Assembly (NCBI GenBank): GCA_004380135.1 | Contig: QXCR01000379.1 | Coordinates: 1-11,719, forward strand | Direction of reading: 5' to 3' | DNA length: 11,719 nucleotides | Source: Stemphylium vesicarium | Taxonomy: Eukaryota > Ascomycota > Dothideomycetes > Pleosporales > Pleosporaceae | Part shown: positions 1-7,243 of the stretch, in pieces | How the letters are laid out: every line of letters starts with the position of its first letter | Numbering within the stretch: the stretch's first letter is position 1 | The notes under the pieces: model-generated | The model's input: only the letters and a program-made list of their open reading frames with translations | Databases searched by the model: none | Told to the model about the DNA's origin: nothing | Translations under genes and position numbers: made by a program

Positions 1-87
1 GGATTAGGTATAGGCAATATGTGGGGGGCCTCCGCATGGTCCATGTCTCTCTCCTGATGCTCACCACATATTGCCTATACCTAATCC
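1..87. repeat. Perfect 24-bp inverted repeat with 39-nt loop
   Basis: Bases 1-24 are the exact reverse complement of bases 64-87, leaving a 39-nt spacer (25-63). The spacer holds a smaller inverted pair (catgg/ccatg around 38-48). The left arm begins at the very first base of the window, so the true left end of the repeat cannot be seen and the arms may be longer. Possible readings are a miniature inverted-repeat element or transposon end, a transcribed hairpin, or a fold-back artefact at the end of an assembled contig. No target-site duplication can be tested because the left flank is missing. The palindrome itself is certain; its nature is not. Confidence 0.9.
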
Positions 88-413
88 GTGTATCAATCTG
101 TGCCAATTTCTTGGTGAGCTAAGATTCGAGCATGGCCTTGGGAGATTGTACTTTCCGTAGGCAGGTGGCTGTCAGTTGCTGTATAAAGAAGTCGAAGCTT
201 GGATAACTAGCATCTCGCACGGTTGCAGAAGGTCAAGTCACATCATATCGCAGGGTATTGGGAACAAAATATAGTACGGAGTTGATGTAAACAGCATTGC
301 AAGATACCTCCAACTAGGGAATACATAGTAATTCGAAATTGTCATTTCAGACAAATATGCACGATCATCATCGTCCTTCCTGTTCCGTGCTCCTCCAAGA
401 AAGAGACTTTCAA
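88..413. other. Intergenic, no recognisable gene
   Basis: I see no convincing coding signal on either strand here. The stretch is moderately A+T-rich and lies between the edge hairpin and the end of the weak ORF at 414-980. A tataaag word occurs near 182 on the plus strand, but no supported gene starts downstream of it. Confidence 0.5.
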
Positions 414-980
414 TTATTTGTCCTCCTCAAGGGGCATTGTCTCTTTTTCGAGTTTATCCCAGAGTTCAGCTGTATACTTCTCGAGTTCAATTTTGCTGTA
501 GGGTTTCGCATTGCTTTGAGCAGATCCTGGTTGGTAAAGTATGGCTTTTTGACTTGCTTTATGATTCATAAAGGGAGTAGAAAGTAATGTAGGTTTGACA
601 ATACTGTAGTTGCCGTCGTATTTTGTCGGCGTGGATCGTGTGCTCGCGCAGCTTGAGCCAGTATTCGGTCTCTCTTGGTCGGGCCGTGTAGGTGTTCGGA
701 ATACAAAGTCACTGCTATGGGGGTAGCGGACGAGAGCAGCACTTCCGGGTTCAACCGCCTTTAGATTCAGATCTTGTGTGGCTGAACGGCCCGCGGTAGT
801 CCTCAGGCTATCTCGGTTGTACACTGAAGTCGCTTTAGTGCTCGAGCCAGTGATGACTGACGAGCCACAACATGCGAATTCAGGATCGGCCGGTCTCTTG
901 GTTGTTCCTCGCAACCAATTGTAACAAATTCTGACAAGTTCGTAACAGTTGCACGTGCATTTGCGCGATGCAGGAGTCAT
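414..980 (-). CDS. Possible hypothetical protein, 188 aa
   Basis: This single open frame runs from an ATG at 980 to a stop at 414. I do not recognise the product. The last 70 or so residues look most protein-like: a Ser/Thr/Pro-rich stretch is followed by a charged, helix-prone C terminus (about residues 160-188, rich in Glu, Lys and Leu and ending LEKETMPLEEDK). The first 60 residues are Cys- and Arg-rich, show no domain, and could be non-coding or belong to a differently spliced model. No signal peptide or membrane segment is evident. The ATG has a G at -3. No other supported gene lies within 1.5 kb. An ORF of this length can arise by chance in DNA of this composition, so the call rests mainly on residue texture and is weak. 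Confidence 0.3.
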   Translation of the reverse strand: MTPASRKCTCNCYELVRICYNWLRGTTKRPADPEFACCGSSVITGSSTKATSVYNRDSLRTTAGRSATQDLNLKAVEPGSAALVRYPHSSDFVFRTPTRPDQERPNTGSSCASTRSTPTKYDGNYSIVKPTLLSTPFMNHKASQKAILYQPGSAQSNAKPYSKIELEKYTAELWDKLEKETMPLEEDK

Positions 981-2543
981 GACGGAAGGCGGTGGAGGTT
1001 GCGAGATATGGACCGGATGTCTTACGGGTAGGCAGCAGGCAAAATACTAGAAGGAATGAAAGGCAAGAAATGGATAGCGCTCAAGCCTTATGCGAGGCAA
1101 TCATATATTACGGCAATCAACCCCTGTGAGCGAAGCGACGGAAGCATAATAACCTAAGAAAGATAAGCCTATCGGCATGGCTAATATCCTACGAATGGGT
1201 CTAGACACGGAGATACTTGTCTTTATTCTGCAGAACGGTGGTCTGACTTGCGTGGAGCATGCGATCGTCGTGTGGAATCTTCTTCCCAATGTGGCGTCTG
1301 TCGAAGCGAAGGCACAGAACCGACCCACTCTAGCCCATCCACGGGGTGCTGGCAGCGAAACCGGCTTAAGCGCCGTCCAGTCTGTACTGAGCAGTATTAC
1401 CCAAACGTATAGTTGGGTAGAGGTTGAAGCGAGGACTAACAAATGACGATGTGGGGAGCGCATGTGCTTTCCCGGCCCGTTCGTGGCGGTCCTTTGCCGC
1501 GCACCCTTGCCGCAGAAACGCACGTAATTATGCGTAGAGCGCATCGCATGGAACTGCCATTCATACAGGCCATAGAACGTGGCTCAGATCAGGCGCCGCT
1601 AAACTCCGTGTGGAATGACTACAAATCGGCCAACTTCTCGTATCAGACGATGAATTCAGCCGTGGTACCTGGCCCTAACCTGGACCCTGTATGTGCAGTG
1701 GTTCGCTCGTTAATGCACTCTCTGACACGTTCCATCTCGTGCTTTGTCTCGACCCTTCGTTTGGCCATCAAGCAGATTTGGTTGCATAGGGTATCGGCAA
1801 CACGGCTGGAGCCAGAGGCGCTTGCGTCTGAAGAAGGGGATGCTAGATGATTCGGCTTGGTGTGGAAGGGACTGGGCAACCACAAACTCATGTTACAACC
1901 CCCGTTTCTCGTGAGATCCACAGCGCATTGTACAGGTCGTTCGTTTGGCCATAGAGTTCGTGGAGAAGTGATCTGGCTGGGTGGAACAATGTTCTCTCCT
2001 GCGTCAAAAAGCGCCTCGGTCACCAAACAAGTCTCTCTGACCGTGCACCGTTCACGCCATTCCAGTGAAGGCACGGGCGCCCGCGGCTGGGCGACAACCC
2101 AGCCTCCCGGATAGGAAAGTCGAAACAAGCCGTTGATTTATGCACTTGCCATTGCCGCTATTGGGCTTAGTCGGCTGCTGTTGTTTCATGCAAACATAGC
2201 CTTACTCGTGCACAAAGGCGAGTTCATGCACGCAGGTGCTTTAATGGAAAAGAAACACCCGTTCAGCGGACATGTGCCTACCAAAAGCATTCAGATTATG
2301 ATGCGTCGTGTGTGTTAGTCCAACCGTACATTGGTGCTGCGTTGCTCATTATTACTGCGGTCTGAACGCACAACGTCACAGCAGCGCGGGCTTCATGGTC
2401 GTCGAGGTAAGGTTTTCTCGCTTAGCTACCGCATGGGTAAGCGCCAAGACGACTGATCGCAAAAAAATGGACAGTCTGGACGGCACGCGCCACCAGCTGG
2501 AAGTGAGGAGTGAAGCCGACTTGGCATTCGGGATGGCTTATGC
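981..2543. other. Gene-poor stretch with only weak ORFs
   Basis: Several open frames of 60-161 codons overlap on both strands, but none matches a family I recognise. The best is a minus-strand frame at 1643-2128, whose last 70 residues include a Ser-rich patch followed by a basic, helix-prone segment containing LMAKRRVE. I do not annotate it as a gene because the opposite strand is also open over much of the same bases. The 13-mer ttcgtttggccat occurs twice here (1756-1768 and 1940-1952). The 3' part should contain the promoter or 5' exon of the ORF that starts at 2544, but no clear TATA box or splice acceptor could be assigned. Confidence 0.5.
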
Positions 2544-4304
2544 ATGGTGAAGTGCATCCAAGCGCTAGGTCAGATGCTAGTCTGTCGCTTGTCCACCCGC
2601 CGACGCTCATCCGCCCGCCGTCGTTCAACCACCTGTTGTCGCTCAGCCACCTGTTGTCGCTCAACCACCTGTTGTCGCTCAACCACCTGTTGTCGCTCAT
2701 CTACTTGTCGTCGCTCATCTACTTGTCGTCGCTCAACCACCTGTTGTCGCTCAACCACCTGTTGTCGCTCCACCACCTGTTGTCGCTCAGCCACCTGTTG
2801 TCGCTCAACCACCTGTTGTCGCTCATCTACTTGTCGTCGCTCATCCACCCGCCGTCGCTCAACCACCTGTCGTCGCTCGTCTACTTGTCGTCGCTCATCC
2901 ACCCGCCGTCGCTCAGCCACCTGTCGTCGCTCATCTACTCGCCCAATACCATCCTTCTGTAAACATTCTGAGATCCGTTACTCAACAATGACCATTGGAT
3001 CACCAGAGATCGCCATTCAGGCACGGGGGGATCATCCAGAAGATATCATGAAGATCATAGAAAGTGCAGCCGCGGACGGGGAAACAGCCGCTCAACTTGA
3101 TCTCCTCTGCTACTGTTGGAAGCTGTTGAAGGAAGCTGCAAAATCAAGTCGAGGCAAGAAGATGACTTTAGAGGAAACGTTGGTCGACATATCAACCCTC
3201 AATCCGCTTGAATTTAATAACACAGAGACGGCAGGGGCGGCAAAGTCGAATCTGCATCAAAAGGCCCAGACCAGCATTGAGAAAGAATCCGACTATGCTA
3301 AAAGGCGGGGTCGCCGAATTTTACGTTTCTTGGAAGCCACCGAATTTCTCTCCCAGGCGTTTGGCACAGAGGAACACTCACATTTGTGGAAACTCCGGAG
3401 CCCTGATCGTTCTCTAGTAACCGATCGATCTGAGTTCCACGTATGGCAGACGTTTCTAAAGCGCAGTTGTAGTCATGCCGCCCAAAAGTCCTTTTCTGAG
3501 CAGGATACGGATTGTTCGGGGGCATCTCTGAGTTCCAAACGTCCCCATGACGACTCCATAGGCCCTGGTCCCAAGAGAAGGCGCGGTTCCGAGAGTCAAA
3601 CATCAACGGGACTTCCACCCACCGTTCATCCTGATATTGCCGAAAACGCAAGTACTCTGGGCGATTCCCACGAAAGCCAAGTCAAAGTCAACAATTGGAC
3701 CCAGATGAATGACCCTATTTCTGCGAAACAAGTATGCCAGGTTTCCGGCAACCAGGGTGCTCAAGGTCTTTCTGCAGCAACCCAAGAAGCCGTCTCTATG
3801 GACGTGATTGGAGCATCCGGAAATCAAGTAATTGCCACGGTCACGGGAGCTCTAAGCTCATCAGGCACCGACAAGAGACTTATGGCTGTCCAAGGTGGTG
3901 GGGATGACACCAACATCCATCCTCTCATGGAGCCTCCGTGTACAACTCCAGATGGGCTTGCTGAAGCGGATATTTTGAGCAAATTGCTCAGTCCGAGTGC
4001 ACCCAGTATCATGCGAATCTATCCCCTTGAGGCACACAAAGCAATCGGATTCTTACGGGATGACTCGAACCGAATTTCAGTTGTGATATTCAAGAATGAG
4101 TTCTACATATGTCATGAGTTTATTGACTCAAAAGATGTTTCGCTGGACATAAAAGCGCACATCCCAGCGGTTGAAGAACAACAATGTACACGTGGAACAG
4201 AACGGGTAGTAGTGGTACTTCCGTCAGAACCAACGCGCCGCGCTTTCATAATTAACACGTCTCATTATCCTGAGAGCAAATACTCGCAGTCATCTGTCCA
4301 ATAA
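2544..4304 (+). CDS. Orphan protein with N-terminal hexapeptide repeats
   Basis: An uninterrupted 586-codon frame. Residues 14-133 are twenty tandem hexapeptides of the form [CR]-R-S-[TSA]-T-[CR], encoded by the 18-bp minisatellite. The remaining 438 residues form a non-repetitive protein starting with Met149 (base 2988, A at -3), which is a better-context alternative start; Met1 at 2544 has T at -3 and G at +4. Numbering from Met149, residues 15-160 are mostly helix-prone, residues 184-199 form a bipartite-like nuclear localisation signal (KRPHDDSIGPGPKRRR), residues 200-330 are low-complexity and polar, and residues 340-430 are likely beta-rich and may fold. I recognise no family and no catalytic motif. 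There is no signal peptide. An in-frame stop at 2511 limits the upstream extent unless a 5' exon is spliced on. The stop codon overlaps an AATAAA at 4300-4305. A nuclear role is inferred only from the basic cluster. Confidence 0.6.
   Translation: MVKCIQALGQMLVCRLSTRRRSSARRRSTTCCRSATCCRSTTCCRSTTCCRSSTCRRSSTCRRSTTCCRSTTCCRSTTCCRSATCCRSTTCCRSSTCRRSSTRRRSTTCRRSSTCRRSSTRRRSATCRRSSTRPIPSFCKHSEIRYSTMTIGSPEIAIQARGDHPEDIMKIIESAAADGETAAQLDLLCYCWKLLKEAAKSSRGKKMTLEETLVDISTLNPLEFNNTETAGAAKSNLHQKAQTSIEKESDYAKRRGRRILRFLEATEFLSQAFGTEEHSHLWKLRSPDRSLVTDRSEFHVWQTFLKRSCSHAAQKSFSEQDTDCSGASLSSKRPHDDSIGPGPKRRRGSESQTSTGLPPTVHPDIAENASTLGDSHESQVKVNNWTQMNDPISAKQVCQVSGNQGAQGLSAATQEAVSMDVIGASGNQVIATVTGALSSSGTDKRLMAVQGGGDDTNIHPLMEPPCTTPDGLAEADILSKLLSPSAPSIMRIYPLEAHKAIGFLRDDSNRISVVIFKNEFYICHEFIDSKDVSLDIKAHIPAVEEQQCTRGTERVVVVLPSEPTRRAFIINTSHYPESKYSQSSVQ
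2583..2942 (+). repeat. 18-bp minisatellite, 20 tandem units
   Basis: Exactly twenty 18-bp units lie head to tail without a single indel (360 bp). The commonest unit is tgtcgctcaaccacctgt; a second type carries atctacttgt and a third atccacccgc in the second half. Unit types are interspersed, and the outermost units (1, 2, 20) diverge most, as is usual in tandem arrays. Because 18 is a multiple of three, reading frames stay in register; five of six frames are open, and the sixth, on the minus strand, has TGA in nearly every unit. Unit positions 2, 5, 8, 11, 14 and 17 are unchanged in all units except position 8 of unit 1. Positions 3, 6, 9, 12, 15 and 18 each vary at least once. Copy number is likely to differ between strains. 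Confidence 0.97.
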
Positions 4305-4459
4305 ATCTCATCCCCTTCGTAGAGATACACTTTAGAATCCGTTTTAGAAAACGATTTATCCGTACTATCGGGTCGTTTCACAGCTACTACGCCGTCTTTC
4401 ACTTCCATAATGCAATCGCTCGTAATCTTCTGCTTTCCAGGCCCTTTTTGTAAAGTCAT
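4265..4459 (-). CDS. Possible small protein, 64 aa
   Basis: A compact frame runs from an ATG at 4459 to a stop at 4265 and overlaps the last 40 bases of the plus-strand orphan ORF tail to tail. The product is unrecognised. Its texture is protein-like: a basic start (QKGPGKQK), an alternating hydrophobic segment around residues 17-28 (IMEVKDGVVAVK), then an acidic, aromatic C terminus containing VYLYEGDEIYW. This pattern would suit a small beta-rich fold. It has no signal peptide or membrane segment. Codons are A/T-rich at third positions, matching the surrounding A+T-richer DNA at 4300-4760. Short ORFs of this size are common by chance, so expression evidence is needed; it may simply lie antisense within a 3' UTR. 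Confidence 0.35.
   Translation of the reverse strand: MTLQKGPGKQKITSDCIMEVKDGVVAVKRPDSTDKSFSKTDSKVYLYEGDEIYWTDDCEYLLSG
4300..4305 (+). terminator. Putative polyadenylation hexamer AATAAA
   Basis: A canonical AATAAA overlaps the TAA stop codon of the upstream 586-codon ORF. If it is used, cleavage would fall only some 10-30 nt past the stop and give an unusually short 3' UTR. It could equally be a chance match, since fungal polyadenylation signals are loose. Confidence 0.3.
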
Positions 4460-6463
4460 AGTTTGGCAAAGTATCTCTTAAGGGGTTTCTAGGCTTGGCT
4501 TTATCTTATGCCTTTCTAAAGGTTAGTGCGAAGATGTTTAACAACGGAGTTGCGACGTTTACCTAACAAATTTCTTTTTCTTCACAAAATACTCTTGTGG
4601 CAAACGATTAGAAGTGTGATAAGCCCTTCCGTCTGTCTAATGTTAAATTAGGTTGCAAGAGCAGATTGTTCAAACTTGCTGTAGTTGTATGGAAATCTTC
4701 CAAGGAGCTGTCCTCGAATTAGAATACGTAGCTAAAACCACGGCTTATTCTTCTTCAGACGTGCTTACCGTGAGTCAATTGACCGGTCTGATGGTGATGA
4801 TGTCTGTGAAAAGTTGGTAATCGCGATGTTTGATGATGACTTTCTTTACGGACCTTGGAGTAGCAGCCTGAGATTCGAGTCCGGGCACGAGCCAAGCCTG
4901 ACCAAGACAGCAACGCAGCGTACTGGCAGTACCCAAAACAGACCCTATGGCTATGCGGGCATCCGGTGGAGGACTCCTCGATGGCCCGTTCTCACGAACC
5001 TGAGTAAAATTAGTGTCGATGAGGCTGGCTCGCGGCAGACGAAGAGGCGGTGTTATTCGAGACGCAATTATGCCTGGTAAATGAGCATGCGCTACGCGCT
5101 GGAAACCAGAGATACCAGAAGTCGGTGCTATTAGGATGTCGAAAGGCGCTGATGGCGGGGCACTTGACCTAAATGCCTCGCCAAAGTTTTCTAGCCATGG
5201 TGGGGTCTCCTGACCCGCGACCCGCAACCACCGACTTCCAACCACGAAACAAAAGTCCGCTTCGCTCGGCTGATGGAAGAAACGTTTACGTTGGGCCGCT
5301 ACACATGTTGCGCGTGTCGGGCACCACGAAACAGAGCAAGGCCATCGGGCGTAGCAGACAAAGGCCACGAATCTAGCCTATCGCAATTGCGCAAAGATTC
5401 CTGGGCTTGCTATACCATGCTTCAGACTGGCAGTGTCATTCACCGGCTTCTTCGTAACGCGAGCGCAAGTAAGACGATACGATACGTAAGGGCGCACGGC
5501 AGCTAAACGGCCTCGCGGAAGCCCATGCCCCGCACTAGGCCAGTCTCGGCAGCCGAATCAGGACAGAGCACGTTCGCCGCCAGTCTAGAATCCATCTCCC
5601 CGAGTGCGACGCTACGCGAGGATAGGGTTGTCCCGGATTGGTTGAGTTGGGGCAGGGCTCTGGGCCTGTGTCGACTTGGTGGCCCCTCCGGATCGCAGGT
5701 TTCACCGCCGTTGCGACGGCCCAAAGCGAGCAGATTGCGGCTCACTCAGCGGAAGCCACAGTCGCCAACACAGCACCTGCAAGCCAGTTATAAGGGCGCG
5801 CGTGAAAAGCCTGAGAAATGTGCAGCCATTGTCTGTGTCCACCACCCTCGCAGCAAAGTGTCTCGGCAGACGCGTTGGCGATGACGAAGGTGCTCACTTG
5901 TGGTGCAGGCACGTGCCAGCTCGGGTCTTGCTCCCGGGCGAGGCCGATTTGCACGTGACCTGTACGTTCCCAATACATCGCGAGTCGGCGATATCGATCG
6001 GAACGGCTCGCGGTCCATCTCGAGGCCCATTCGTGCATACGGATAAAACACCTTGCCGCAAAGACTGTTCATCGACGATTTGTTGGAATGCACACGGAGA
6101 TGTAGCACGGATCGCGCTTGCCTTTGCGGTCGGGACACCGCTTTCTTTCCAAGTGTACGCCCTGGCTCCCGATCGAGCACTTGTTCATCCCACGATTCAA
6201 AGGCCTGCATTTGTTGTGGTCGCGCTGGCGCCGTGTCGGGGATCGCGTGAGCTTTGGCTGGGTATTGATTTGCGGCTCTCGTGTTTCCAAGCAATAGTCA
6301 TAGGTCAGATACCGAGGGTATCACTCTGCGTCGGAAATCGATATAAACAGGAAAGCATGCAATTCTAGGTTTTTGCCGTTGGAGAGGCGCCTATGGCTGT
6401 ACCCAACCAAGCGGAGTGGACAAGAAATCTGACATGCTCAGAGCGAATATTAGAAACACAAAA
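4460..6463. other. Long intergenic stretch, no supported gene
   Basis: The first 300 bases are A+T-rich and would hold the promoter of the 4265-4459 ORF, if it is real, and 3' sequence of its neighbour. From about 4760 to 6460 the base composition is more G+C-rich, and many overlapping open frames appear on both strands. The longest is a plus-strand frame at 5676-6368 (230 codons), which competes with a 168-codon minus-strand frame over the same bases. None has recognisable domains or coherent residue composition. The right end should contain the 3' UTR of the DUF3295 gene. Confidence 0.5.
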
Positions 6464-7243
6464 CTACCATCCTGTCTTATGGTAGTCGCCCAGGCCAGAG
6501 TTAAAGAACTGGTTGTATGTACTGCTGGGCTTGTTGTCGTCCCTGAAAGTGGTGGGTCTGATTTGGGCTTGTTGTTCGTTGGTGTTGAGGCCCTTGACAT
6601 CGCCCGTGGTCATAGCACGGCGTAGGGCGGGAAGGTTGACAGCGCTCTGTTGGCGCTTTACTACCGCGTTGACAGTAGCGTTCTTCCATTGCCTTTCACA
6701 GAGCAAATTCTGTCTAAGAAATTCGCTGAGCTCAGTGTCCAACATGGTTCTGCGGGTGGTCTTGGGAGACATGGCCAGTGGGTGTACGCTGGAGGTGGTC
6801 ATGATGATGGGCTTTGGGCGGGAAGCTTGAGGGTTCATCATCAGGCCGCTGTCCTCTTGGGGCGAACTGCCTGTGGATGGGCTGTTGGCAGTGATTTTGC
6901 GGGAGCGGCGGATGACGGGTGATGATTGCGATGCCGTGTTCTGTAGAACAGAAGCGCGGTCATCCTGGTGCAGGGCGGTGGTGAGGAGAGATCGACGAGA
7001 AGTGAGGCCGAGCATTGAGTCGACGCGCTGGAACATGGGGCAGTGGTCGGCAACGCTGGGAGGGCCGCTCTCCTCGTTGTGGTAGTCTTCCCAGGCATCA
7101 TCGTCGGAGTCTTCTTCCTCGATGGCGCTCTCGTCAACGTCGTCCTTGCTATCGCTCTTGGAAGTAATGCTCGACGGTCCTAAGGCGGAGGTGGGTTTGA
7201 GCTGGAAACCATGGACGATGGTGGGTTCAAGTTCAACGCTCAT
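6464..7243 (-). CDS. Short DUF3295-family protein, 259 aa
   Basis: An uninterrupted 259-codon frame whose residues follow, in order, the conserved blocks I know from the C-terminal DUF3295 region of filamentous-ascomycete proteins: TIVHGF near residue 8, an acidic run (37-58, ESAIEEEDSDDDAWED), FQRVDSMLGLTSRRSLLTTA (71-90), a Ser-rich basic patch (101-125), RPKPIIMTTSSVHPLAMSPK (142-161), TELSEFLRQNLLCERQWKNA (170-189) and a terminal GLGDYHKTGW. Family members that I recall are usually about twice this length, with an N-terminal AreA-like GATA-associated segment (formerly DUF1752) linked to nitrogen regulation. That segment is absent, and I found no trace of it on the minus strand upstream. 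An in-frame TGA about 30 bases before the ATG supports this start, although a cryptic acceptor (ccaacag) between them could join an unseen exon. It is probably a truncated paralogue; the molecular function of the family is not established. Confidence 0.88.
   Translation of the reverse strand: MSVELEPTIVHGFQLKPTSALGPSSITSKSDSKDDVDESAIEEEDSDDDAWEDYHNEESGPPSVADHCPMFQRVDSMLGLTSRRSLLTTALHQDDRASVLQNTASQSSPVIRRSRKITANSPSTGSSPQEDSGLMMNPQASRPKPIIMTTSSVHPLAMSPKTTRRTMLDTELSEFLRQNLLCERQWKNATVNAVVKRQQSAVNLPALRRAMTTGDVKGLNTNEQQAQIRPTTFRDDNKPSSTYNQFFNSGLGDYHKTGW

Noticed and set aside
1177..1850. Two plus-strand frames (89 and 135 codons) overlapping at ATGA
   Set aside because: The ATGA overlap looks like bacterial coupling but has no meaning in a fungal nuclear genome. 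The opposite strand is also open and neither product resembles a family.
2510..2962. Alternative repeat frames giving Leu-rich (plus) or VVERQQ-type (minus) peptides
   Set aside because: The 18-bp unit keeps five frames open by itself. In these frames the invariant phase falls on third or first codon positions, opposite to what coding selection would give.
4865..4895. tRNA-like T-arm word (attcgagtcc)
   Set aside because: The five bases on either side of the loop do not pair, and no acceptor or anticodon stem could be placed around it.
5676..6368. 230-codon plus-strand open frame
   Set aside because: It is the longest unassigned frame, but it has no recognisable domain or coherent composition, and a 168-codon minus-strand frame is open over much of the same G+C-rich DNA. 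This is expected from chance.
6393..6485. 30-codon plus-strand ORF downstream of a tataaa-like word
   Set aside because: Too short to support, antisense to the 3' end of the DUF3295 gene, and with no recognisable features.
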